From positions 110,795-174,794 of the forward strand of contig DLOZ01000004.1 of assembly GCA_002479765.1 (NCBI GenBank): a DNA stretch of 64,000 nt, given 5' to 3'. This document shows positions 51,060 through 59,155 of the stretch, piece by piece. How positions within the stretch are numbered: the stretch's first letter is position 1; each line of letters opens with the position of its first letter. Under the pieces are notes generated by a model. It searched no databases and was not told where the DNA came from. It saw only the letters and a list, made by a program, of their open reading frames with translations. A program made the position numbers and the translations under genes. The stretch comes from Sphingomonadales bacterium UBA7471 (GTDB lineage: Bacteria > Pseudomonadota > Alphaproteobacteria > Sphingomonadales > Sphingomonadaceae).

Positions 51060-53787
51060 GATAGCGCTCCCCGGCCGTGTCGTAGAAATGCGGTGCCACA
51101 ACGCGGACCCGCGCCATTTGACCGCGCGTTGGCGAGGTTGCGATAAGTTCTTCCCCGTGCCGCGCAAAGCCGTCGGTCAATTGGCCAAGCGCAATCGACC
51201 CGCCGTCCAGTATCCGGAACGCAGCGGCGCTGACATGGCCCTGCGGCGATGCGCCTTCGCCTGTGACAAGCATTGCGCCTTCGGGAATGTTGCCCTCAAT
51301 GGCTTCGAGCCCGACCAGTTGCCGTCGTCCGGCTTCGGACAAGGCAGGGCGCGACAGGCCGGACGCGCCGACATAGCCACCGGCCTTGTTGAGCATCTTG
51401 TCGAGCGCCAGATCATGCGGGGTCATCCGCCCGTCGACTTCACCGCCGACGACCAGATGGCCTTTTTCGATACGCAGGAATTCCATGGCCTCAAGGCCAT
51501 AAAGTGCACCGCCCTGCTTGGCGACCTCGGTCTCGCACGCCGCCCAAACGGGTCCGGCATGGCTTGCCTCAACATAAATTTCGAATGCGCGTTCGCCGCT
51601 GTAGCTGGCGGCGAGGATGATGACCGGAACCCCGGAAATCATGGCCAGAACCGTCGACATATGGCGCGGTGGTTCCTCGCCAATCAATGCCGCCAGCGTC
51701 GCCTTAGCTTGCGGCCCTGCGACCGCAATCCCGGCATAATGTTCCTGCACATTGACCGCGGAGACGCGCAAATGCGGGCAGAGAAATTGGCGGACATAGG
51801 AAATATGCGTCGCCATCCGGTCCGCGCCGCCGGTTGAGCTGGTTAATAGATAACGGTTCTCGTCCAACCGCCAAACGGTGCCATCGTCGAAAACAAAACC
51901 GTCCTCGCGCAGCATGAACGTGTATCGGCCACGTCCGACGGCAAGTTTGCCGACCGTCGTTGCGCAGATGATTTCCAGAAACGCGGCTGCATCTGGCCCG
52001 GACACTTCAAACTTCGCGAGCGTCGACACGTCCGTCATCCCGACATTTGAACGCACCGCTTTGGCTTCACGCATCGCGGCTTGCGCCAAAGTTTCGCTGC
52101 CTACCGGATAGGCGCGGGGGCGGAACCAATATCCCAGCGGCTGCCAGATCGGGTTTTTCGCGGCGTGCACATCGTATAGCGCGAGGCGGCGAACATGCGC
52201 GCCTGCGTCTTTTGCACCAGCGCCAGCCAACAAGCCCATCGTAACGGGCGTATAAGGCGGACGGAATGTGGTCAGCCCGGCTTCGGGAATAGCCACGCCC
52301 TGCTTTTCGGCCAAGCGCCCGAGCGCCGCCATATTGCTAAGCTTGCCCTGATCGGTCGCCATTCCGAGTGTGGTGTAACGTTTGAGATGCTCGACCGAGC
52401 GATAGCCCTCGGCCCACGCCAGATCCACATCCGACAACGTCACATCGTTCTGAAAATCGATGAAGCTTTTCTTTGGTGTGGAAACCGGAACAACATTGAA
52501 CACGGGTTCGGGATTGGCCGCCCCGCCTATCGTCGTCACATTTTGACGCGATGTCGCAGGGACAAAGGCTTGCGCCGCATCATTCCAATCGAGCGTGCCG
52601 CCTGCCTGCATATGCAGATGCACCACGGGCGTGAAGCCACCCGAAACAGCGATCAGATCAGCGTCCCAGCTTTGGGTCAGGCCACTGACACGTGCGGTCA
52701 CGCTTTTCAGGCAATGGCGCGCGCCTTTGGTCGAAAGCGGAACGGCGTTGTGATAGACTGGCAGGCCGCTGTCCGCGCCCGCCGGTGCTGGCCGTGCATC
52801 CAGGACGGCCACGATCTCAGCCCCAGCCGCCTTGAGCGCGTAGGCTGTTTTATACGCGTCATCATTATTGGTTGCGATCACCACGCGTTTGCCCGGGACG
52901 ACGCCAAAGCGATTCAGATAGGTCCGCACCGCTTGCGACAGCATTACGCCGGGACGGTCATTATGCGCAAAGGCCATCGGGCGTTCAATGCTGCCAGTCG
53001 CAAGTATCACTTGGCCCGCCCGCACATGCCAAAGCCGCTGTGCAACGCCGTGCGGCGGGATTTGACCAGGTTCGGCTATGCGCTGCGTCAGCGTGACCAG
53101 ATCATGTTCCCAATATCCAGACGCGGTGGTGCGTGTGAGGATGCGTCCGCCGGCGGCGCGGATGCGGGCTTGGGTCGATTCCACCCATGCACCATCGCGA
53201 TCTTGGCCGTCGCGGATTAACGAGGCGCCGAGAATATTGTCCTGTTCGACGAGGATGACGCGTTTGCCAGCTTCAGCGGCTTCGAGAGCGGCGGAAAGTC
53301 CGGCTGGTCCGGCACCGACCACAAGCACATCGCAAAAGGCCGCACGTTGGCTAAAAAGGTCGGGGTCGGTCTTCGTCGGCGCATTGCCGAGGCCCGCCGC
53401 TTTACGAATGAAATATTCGTAGAACATCCAACGTTTGGCCGAACCGAAAAAGGTCTTGTAATAGAAACCCGCAGACAGGGCAGGCGCGGCCAAGCCAAGT
53501 ACCGCGCCGATATCGAATGACAGGTTCGGCCAGCGGTTCTGGCTTTTGGCGACCAGTCCTTCATACACAAAAACATCGGTGGCGCGGGTATTGGGTTCAG
53601 TGCGTCCGCCATCACCAATGGTGACGAGCGCGTTTGGCTCCTCAACGCCAGCTGTCATGATCCCGCGTGGACGGTGATATTTGAAGCTGCGGCCAACAAG
53701 GCCAATGCCGTTGCGCAAAAGCGCGGCGGCAAGAGTGTCGCCTTTTTCCGCTTGATAGGTCTTGCCGTCGAAACTGAAGTTTATCAC
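51052..53787 (-). CDS. Sarcosine oxidase alpha-like subunit (operon 2)
   Basis: A 911-residue paralogue of SoxA with the same domain order: ferredoxin-like N-terminus lacking cluster cysteines (FDGKTYQAEKGDTLAAALL, GRSFKYHRPRGI), nucleotide-binding domain (VLVVGAGPAGLSAALEA at about 155-175), TFRPPYTPVTMG linker and a C-terminal GcvT-like folate domain ending in LGQLTDGFARHGEEL. It is about 40 residues shorter than the operon 1 copy and clearly not a recent duplicate. The folate domain suggests that it still hands a C1 unit to tetrahydrofolate. Confidence 0.88.
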   Translation of the reverse strand: MINFSFDGKTYQAEKGDTLAAALLRNGIGLVGRSFKYHRPRGIMTAGVEEPNALVTIGDGGRTEPNTRATDVFVYEGLVAKSQNRWPNLSFDIGAVLGLAAPALSAGFYYKTFFGSAKRWMFYEYFIRKAAGLGNAPTKTDPDLFSQRAAFCDVLVVGAGPAGLSAALEAAEAGKRVILVEQDNILGASLIRDGQDRDGAWVESTQARIRAAGGRILTRTTASGYWEHDLVTLTQRIAEPGQIPPHGVAQRLWHVRAGQVILATGSIERPMAFAHNDRPGVMLSQAVRTYLNRFGVVPGKRVVIATNNDDAYKTAYALKAAGAEIVAVLDARPAPAGADSGLPVYHNAVPLSTKGARHCLKSVTARVSGLTQSWDADLIAVSGGFTPVVHLHMQAGGTLDWNDAAQAFVPATSRQNVTTIGGAANPEPVFNVVPVSTPKKSFIDFQNDVTLSDVDLAWAEGYRSVEHLKRYTTLGMATDQGKLSNMAALGRLAEKQGVAIPEAGLTTFRPPYTPVTMGLLAGAGAKDAGAHVRRLALYDVHAAKNPIWQPLGYWFRPRAYPVGSETLAQAAMREAKAVRSNVGMTDVSTLAKFEVSGPDAAAFLEIICATTVGKLAVGRGRYTFMLREDGFVFDDGTVWRLDENRYLLTSSTGGADRMATHISYVRQFLCPHLRVSAVNVQEHYAGIAVAGPQAKATLAALIGEEPPRHMSTVLAMISGVPVIILAASYSGERAFEIYVEASHAGPVWAACETEVAKQGGALYGLEAMEFLRIEKGHLVVGGEVDGRMTPHDLALDKMLNKAGGYVGASGLSRPALSEAGRRQLVGLEAIEGNIPEGAMLVTGEGASPQGHVSAAAFRILDGGSIALGQLTDGFARHGEELIATSPTRGQMARVRVVAPHFYDTAGERYRD

Positions 53788-54047
53788 GGCAGAGCCTCCG
53801 GACCAACGGCACGGGTGGCGCTGATTTCATTTGTCACACGGTTGCGCGTGATCACCATCCATGCACGGCATCCATAAGTGTGCCGCCAGATTTCGTCATC
53901 AACACCGCGTGGATTGGTGCGTGTGAAGAGCGATTTCATCGCCTCTTCGGGTGCAGCATCAAGCGACACCACGGCGTCTACGGTGCGTTCGTATATAAAC
54001 TCCGCCTGATCGCGCGGGCCGCAATGGGGACAGGTGAACTGCATCAT
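53784..54047 (-). CDS. Sarcosine oxidase delta-like subunit (operon 2)
   Basis: An 87-residue zinc-site subunit: FTCPHCGPRDQAEF at the N-terminus and HTYGCRAWMVITRN at the C-terminal side. Overlaps the beta-like gene by TAATG and the alpha-like gene by ATGA. Confidence 0.9.
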   Translation of the reverse strand: MMQFTCPHCGPRDQAEFIYERTVDAVVSLDAAPEEAMKSLFTRTNPRGVDDEIWRHTYGCRAWMVITRNRVTNEISATRAVGPEALP

Positions 54048-55303
54048 TAGCGACTGTTCGGCATTGGGCCGCTCCCTGTTTCATCGATTGTCGCACCGCG
54101 CTCGAAACGGTCGAGCGCAAATGGCGCATTCAGGGCATGTGGTTTGCCGGTTGCGAGCGTGTGCGCATATGTCCAACCCGATGCCGGTGTCGCCTTGAAC
54201 CCGCCATAGCACCAGCCGCCATTGAGAAAGAGGTTCTTCACCGGCGTTTCGCCAATGATCGGCGCGCCGTCAAAGCTCATGTCGGTCACGCCAGACCATG
54301 TCCGCACCATGCGCAGACGTGATAGCGCCGGGACGAGCGCAAGGCCCTGTGCCACAGCACGCTCCATCACCATCGGATTGCCGCGTTGGGCATAGCTTGG
54401 CCAGTTATCAGGGTCCCCGCCAAAGACGATGCCGCCCTTGTCTGACTGGCTGATATAGCAATGCAGTGATTGCGACATGATGACGCTGTTTATCATTGGC
54501 TTGACGCCTTCGGTTACCATCGCCTGCAACGTTTGCGATTCCACGGGCAGTTTAAGGCCCGCCAGCCCTGCGACATGGCCGCTATGGCCCGCAACGCAAA
54601 TGCCGACGCGACCGGCATTGATCCGCCCGCGGGTGGTTTCCACGCCGACCACCGCATCGCCATCGCGCACAAAGCCTGTGACTTCGCATTTCTGGACGAT
54701 GTCGACGCCAAGGCTGTCTGCGCCGCGCGCATAGCCCCAGGCGACGGCATCATGGCGGGCAGTACCGCCGCGCCGCTGAATCAAGCCGCCCTCAATCGGG
54801 AAACGTGCATCGCGTGACATGTCGAGCAACGGTTCCAGCTTTTGCACTTCGTCGCGGGTCATTAAATCGGCATCGATCCCGTCACACCGCATCGCGTCGC
54901 CGCGTTCGGCAAGCTTGGTCATATCGGCGTCGCTGTGACCCAGAAACATTGCGCCGCGTGGGGAGAACATGACGTTGTAATTCAACTCGTCGCTTAAATG
55001 CTCCCACATTTTCAGGCCGAATTCGAACAGGTCGTGCAATGGCTTTAGCCGGTAGTTTGACCGAACAATCGTCGTGTTACGTCCGGTGTTACCACCGCCT
55101 ATCCAGCCTTTTTCCAGAACCGCGATGTTTTTCAGGCCATGGACTTTGGCAAGATAATAAGCCGTCGCCAGCCCGTGCCCGCCGCCGCCGATGATGATGA
55201 TATCATAATGCGATTTAGGCTCCGGATCGCGCCATGCAGGCTGCCAATGCTTCTGCCCGTTCAAAGCACCGCGCAGCAATCCGAAAGCCGAATATTGGCT
55301 CAT
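54047..55303 (-). CDS. Sarcosine oxidase beta-like subunit (operon 2)
   Basis: A 418-residue paralogue of SoxB with IIIIGGGGHGLATAYYLAK, GNTGRNTTIVRSNY and the FMN-linked His184 in RRGGTARHDAVAWGYARG. The substrate-side segment after RSNY (RLKPLHDLFEFGLKMWEHLS) differs from the operon 1 copy and from classical SoxB, hinting at another N-methyl or secondary amino acid substrate. ATG 55303 overlaps the upstream stop (ATGA); the open frame to 55396 is not used. Confidence 0.88.
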   Translation of the reverse strand: MSQYSAFGLLRGALNGQKHWQPAWRDPEPKSHYDIIIIGGGGHGLATAYYLAKVHGLKNIAVLEKGWIGGGNTGRNTTIVRSNYRLKPLHDLFEFGLKMWEHLSDELNYNVMFSPRGAMFLGHSDADMTKLAERGDAMRCDGIDADLMTRDEVQKLEPLLDMSRDARFPIEGGLIQRRGGTARHDAVAWGYARGADSLGVDIVQKCEVTGFVRDGDAVVGVETTRGRINAGRVGICVAGHSGHVAGLAGLKLPVESQTLQAMVTEGVKPMINSVIMSQSLHCYISQSDKGGIVFGGDPDNWPSYAQRGNPMVMERAVAQGLALVPALSRLRMVRTWSGVTDMSFDGAPIIGETPVKNLFLNGGWCYGGFKATPASGWTYAHTLATGKPHALNAPFALDRFERGATIDETGSGPMPNSR

Positions 55304-56436
55304 GAAATCGGCATCCACCCGCGCTTTTCGCGCCAATCGGACTCGAGATTGTCGAAACGCGATAGTTTGAGGATATCGATATCGGCAAACGAACATTTCC
55401 CGTCGATCACCAGATCGCGGATGGCGTGACCCGACGCTGGCGATAGGCCGAAGCCGACGCTCGACATCGACGCAACCACGACATTGTCTGGGCTGGTGAG
55501 GCGGTCGATGATGGGACGGCCATCGGGCGAGTTTTCGATGATGCCAGCCCAGCTGCGGATGACGTTCAGATGCGCCGCCTTGGGCAAAAGTTCCGCCAAT
55601 CGTTTCGCAAGGTTGCGGGCCAACGGCGTTGAGGGACGTGCGGCCGGGCCGGTTGCGTCCACATCAAGCCATTCATGCGGGCCACCGCCATAAGCGAGGT
55701 TCCCGCGCAGCGTTTGGCGGCCATAGATTTTATGGCCGTCAACGCCGCCAAGCGGCATCATTGGTGCAGGTTCCGTGATAATCATTTCCGCGCGGGCGGC
55801 TGCCAATGGCACGTTGACGCCAAGCTGTGCCATCAATTGCGGGATCTGCGGTCCAGCCGCCACCACGACAGCGTCACAGCCATAAGTGGCGTTCGCGGTC
55901 TTCACGGCCGTCACCTTGCCACCGGCGGTTTCGAAACCGGTTACCGGGCTGTGCTGAACGATTTTTCCACCCAGATCCTGCAGAGCCCAAGCATAAGCCT
56001 GAACACTGCGCTGTGGGTTGGCATGCCCGCCAAATTTATAATGCACACCGCCAAAACAATTATCGCCTGCCAATGGCACAGCCTCTTGCACTTGTTTGAC
56101 GTCCAGCAATTCCACCGGATGATTAAGCCGCGTGTGCCGTTCGGCAATGAAACGATATTGTTCCCACTGCCGTTCGGTCATCGCAATCAGGATGCGGCCT
56201 TTCTGGTGCTCGGTCGGATAGCCAAGCAATTCGTCCATTTGCGGCCATAGCCGCTGCTCTTCGTCAAACAACGGGCTCGAATAATGCGATGCACCGCCGC
56301 CATTACGTCCGGAGGCTTCCCAACCGACGATGAACTTATCGAGTACTGTGACCTTGACCCCCGAACGCGCGAGCCACCAGCCCGCACTCAGGCCCGTAAC
56401 GCCGCCGCCGACGATGACAACTTCCGAACCGCTCAT
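55300..56436 (-). CDS. FAD-dependent amine dehydrogenase, DadA/HcnC-like
   Basis: A 378-residue DAO-fold flavoprotein: GGGVTGLSAGWWLARSG, ASGRNGGGASHYSSPLF, and C-terminal SWAGIIENSPDGRPIIDRL with SVGFGLSPASGHAIRDLV. The pairing with the adjacent HcnB-like Fe-S flavoprotein recalls two-component dehydrogenases such as octopine/nopaline oxidase, D-hydroxyproline dehydrogenase and HcnBC. It should oxidise the C-N bond of an amino acid or N-substituted amino acid and pass electrons to its partner. The substrate is unknown. Coupled to neighbours by ATGA overlaps. Confidence 0.8.
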   Translation of the reverse strand: MSGSEVVIVGGGVTGLSAGWWLARSGVKVTVLDKFIVGWEASGRNGGGASHYSSPLFDEEQRLWPQMDELLGYPTEHQKGRILIAMTERQWEQYRFIAERHTRLNHPVELLDVKQVQEAVPLAGDNCFGGVHYKFGGHANPQRSVQAYAWALQDLGGKIVQHSPVTGFETAGGKVTAVKTANATYGCDAVVVAAGPQIPQLMAQLGVNVPLAAARAEMIITEPAPMMPLGGVDGHKIYGRQTLRGNLAYGGGPHEWLDVDATGPAARPSTPLARNLAKRLAELLPKAAHLNVIRSWAGIIENSPDGRPIIDRLTSPDNVVVASMSSVGFGLSPASGHAIRDLVIDGKCSFADIDILKLSRFDNLESDWREKRGWMPIS

Positions 56437-57896
56437 GTGTACATCCCCGTGTAAAGCATCTGGCGATGCTCATCCTGATAAGGCGTGTTGATATCCTCAA
56501 CCGGCACCCATTGGGTCGGGATGCCAAACCAGACATCCCATGCAGCGTCCATTTCCGCTGGCTCATCCCATTCAGCAAGGATTTTAAGCGGCAGCGGACG
56601 AACCGGTGCACGGTGGCTGGCGAGCGGGATTGAACCAAATGGCTTGTCCGCCTCAATCGCGAGCAACATTGCAACTTGGTCGCGGCAACGGCGACCTTGG
56701 CACACGCCCATGCCTGCGCGCGTCAGACGCTTGATCTGGTCCGGATTGGCCGGGCCGTCCTGAAGCAAAGTGTCGAGCGAACGGGCGCACATCGCCGCCG
56801 GACGCGAAAGGTAATTCGGGGGCTGCACGCCAATCAAATCGGCGCGCGTGACTTCTTCGCACTGGCAAATGATCGTGTCATCGGCGCTGATGTCAGATAG
56901 CGCACGCATCCAGTCCATACGGTAAGCGATATGGTCAAAACCGCTATCCGCAAGCCCCGCACAATCGCCCACGGCCGTGACCGAAGGTTCGCCGGCCGGA
57001 ATATAACCGCCCCGCGTGGCGTTCAGCGCGCGCGGGCCGTGCATCGCATCCACCAGTTCGATGGACGGGATCAGGCCGATAGCGACGCAGATGGTGTCAC
57101 AGGCGATCTTCTCTCCGGACGACAGCGTAGCGCCTTCGACCCCGTTGATGCCGCCTGTTGCCGATGTAATGGTCTGTCCGCAGCGGATAGCGATGCCAGC
57201 GGCTGCGACCTTGGCGACCAGTTCGGCATTCCCTTGCGGTGCATCGCGGACTTCAATCAGGCCAACCACGTCGATACCGCGCGCCTGCGCCAATAGCGCC
57301 GTTTCGAGCGCGAGATCATGCGAGCCCAAGACCAAAATGCGCTGTCCGGCAAATGCCTCATAACGGGTAAGCAGCATTTGAAGCGCCGCCGCGCCCATGA
57401 CGCCGGGCTGGTTCCAACCGGGGAAAGACATCGCCAAATCGCGCGCACCGGTTGCAAGGACAATTTTATCAAAACCGACCAGCCATGATCGTTCGGAATC
57501 GGCGAGGCCGACAACTTGCTGCGGCAGGCTGGCAACGCCGGGACCATTGCGGTAAACACCCCACGCCGTTGTGCCGAGCAACAATTCGACGCCGGCATCC
57601 ATTGCGGTTTCAAGCGCGGGCATGCTCATGAAAATAGCTTCGAGCATGCGTTCTGTATTCTGGGTCGCTGCGGTCATCCGCCCGCCAAAATACAGCGGTA
57701 TATCATTGCCCATCAAAGCGCCCGAAACGGGGTTTTCATCAACCAGCAGAACTTTTGCTCCGGCTTTGGCCGCGTCGATCGCCGCCGCGATGCCGCTTGG
57801 CCCCGCGCCAACAACAACAATATCATAATGCGTTTCAGGAGCGCTGCGCGTTCCATTTATCGCGCATAAATCGGTTCCGGTAAAATTCAGTTCCAT
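56433..57896 (-). CDS. FAD/NAD-type oxidoreductase with BFD-like [2Fe-2S] domain, HcnB/OoxA-like
   Basis: A 487-residue flavoprotein with DIVVVGAGPSGIAAAIDAAKAG at the N-terminus, a second nucleotide fold around residue 180, and Cys344, Cys346, Cys399 and Cys404 (CQC ... CQGRRC) arranged like a BFD-type [2Fe-2S] site. This matches the alpha subunits of octopine oxidase and HcnB-type enzymes. It probably relays electrons from the DadA-like subunit encoded next to it, and perhaps to the Rieske oxygenase. Start overlaps the PLP gene stop (TAATG). Confidence 0.82.
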   Translation of the reverse strand: MELNFTGTDLCAINGTRSAPETHYDIVVVGAGPSGIAAAIDAAKAGAKVLLVDENPVSGALMGNDIPLYFGGRMTAATQNTERMLEAIFMSMPALETAMDAGVELLLGTTAWGVYRNGPGVASLPQQVVGLADSERSWLVGFDKIVLATGARDLAMSFPGWNQPGVMGAAALQMLLTRYEAFAGQRILVLGSHDLALETALLAQARGIDVVGLIEVRDAPQGNAELVAKVAAAGIAIRCGQTITSATGGINGVEGATLSSGEKIACDTICVAIGLIPSIELVDAMHGPRALNATRGGYIPAGEPSVTAVGDCAGLADSGFDHIAYRMDWMRALSDISADDTIICQCEEVTRADLIGVQPPNYLSRPAAMCARSLDTLLQDGPANPDQIKRLTRAGMGVCQGRRCRDQVAMLLAIEADKPFGSIPLASHRAPVRPLPLKILAEWDEPAEMDAAWDVWFGIPTQWVPVEDINTPYQDEHRQMLYTGMYT

Positions 57897-59155
57897 TACA
57901 CCGCCTCCAGCGCTTGGCGCAAATCGCCTATTAAATCGTCAACATGTTCCAACCCGACCGACAGTCGGATCGTGCCATCGGTAATACCGCCTGCCAACCG
58001 CTGAGCGGGGGTGAGCGCATAATGCGTCGTGCTCGCCGAATGGCAGATTAAAGTTTCCGAACCGCCCAGACTGACCGCTAGCTTAAGCAGCTTTAAACGG
58101 TCAAGCATGCGGAAGGCCTCTGCCTCACCGCCATGCAGGTGGAACGAGAATGTCGAACCGGCTGCCTTGCACTGCCGATCATAGACCGCGCGACGCCGTG
58201 TGCCGGGTTCAAGGAAACCCAAATAGGTCACACCCGCGACCTTGGGATGATCGCGCAGAAATTCGGCAACACCGCGCGCGTTTTGCATCGCACGCTCGGT
58301 GCGCACCGCGACCGATTCCAACGAACGCAACACCAGCCATGACGTGTAAGGATCGAGGTGATTGCCCCACGTCGTGCGCTGCATGCGCAGATAGTCGATC
58401 AAGTCCTTGCGACCGGAAATCCCGCCTGCAAGCAGATCACTATGCCCACCGCAATATTTTGTCAGCGACGTCATGCACAGGTCGACACCATGTTCAATGG
58501 GGCGCTGCGCAAATGGCCCGAGCAAGGTGTTGTCCACCACGACCAGCGGCCGGTGGCCTTGCTTGGCTCCCACTTCGTCCGCAATCCGAACCATCAGATC
58601 AAGATCAACCAAGGCTGCGGTCGGGTTCGCGGGTGTCTCGGCGATGATAAGCTTCAACGGGCCCTTGGCCATCGCTTCATCAGCCGCTTTGCGGACATCG
58701 TTTTCGTCCGTGCCATCGGTATAGGCGGCGACGTGCGATCCGAATTGCGGCATGATGCTGTTGTAGAGCATATCAACGCCGCCATAGATCGGGCGGCCAT
58801 GCAACACGCTGTCGCCGGGGCGGACATATGCAAGCGCAATGCTGGAATGCGCGGCCATGCCGCTGGAATATGCAACCGCTTCTTCTGCACCATCGATTGC
58901 CGCGAGGCGTTTTTCGAGGAAGTCCAAGCCTGGATGCCCCAACCGCGAATAAATGTGGTTGGTTTCGCCCACCAGCGGTCCTGTGCCGTCGAAATAGGCC
59001 TCATGCACATTCTTGGCATGTTGCGCCGAGGGATAGACAAAGGTGGATGTCATGAAGATCGGCGGCTTGACCGATCCCATGCCCATTTCCGGGTCATAAC
59101 CAAATGCGACTGCCAGCGTTTCGGGGCGCAACCCCTTGATGTTATCCTTTGCCAT
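57896..59155 (-). CDS. Cystathionine gamma-synthase-family PLP enzyme of unknown substrate
   Basis: A 419-residue fold-type I PLP enzyme of the trans-sulfuration family. Seen: Tyr69 and Arg71 (HIYSRLGHPG), YSSGMAA, Asp208 in VVDNT, and the PLP Lys233 in TSLTKYCGGHSD. The position of the catalytic Cys of methionine gamma-lyases is Gly (IYGGVDML). Family reactions are beta/gamma-elimination or replacement on substituted alpha-amino acids. Sitting in an N-demethylation operon, it may remove a gamma or beta substituent after demethylation. ATG 59155 overlaps the Rieske gene by 14 bases; GTG 59173 is an alternative start. Confidence 0.82.
   Translation of the reverse strand: MAKDNIKGLRPETLAVAFGYDPEMGMGSVKPPIFMTSTFVYPSAQHAKNVHEAYFDGTGPLVGETNHIYSRLGHPGLDFLEKRLAAIDGAEEAVAYSSGMAAHSSIALAYVRPGDSVLHGRPIYGGVDMLYNSIMPQFGSHVAAYTDGTDENDVRKAADEAMAKGPLKLIIAETPANPTAALVDLDLMVRIADEVGAKQGHRPLVVVDNTLLGPFAQRPIEHGVDLCMTSLTKYCGGHSDLLAGGISGRKDLIDYLRMQRTTWGNHLDPYTSWLVLRSLESVAVRTERAMQNARGVAEFLRDHPKVAGVTYLGFLEPGTRRRAVYDRQCKAAGSTFSFHLHGGEAEAFRMLDRLKLLKLAVSLGGSETLICHSASTTHYALTPAQRLAGGITDGTIRLSVGLEHVDDLIGDLRQALEAV

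Noticed and set aside
52195..53220. 341-codon ORF antisense to the operon 2 alpha subunit
   Set aside because: Long open antisense frames recur along every high-GC gene here. There is no ribosome site or recognisable domain.
55300..57896. Hydrogen cyanide synthase HcnBC
   Set aside because: The two flavoproteins resemble HcnB and HcnC, but no HcnA gene is present and the operon context is amine catabolism. The wider opine/amino-acid dehydrogenase family is the better call.
57896..59155. Methionine gamma-lyase
   Set aside because: The characteristic catalytic Cys position is Gly and no thiol metabolism genes are nearby.
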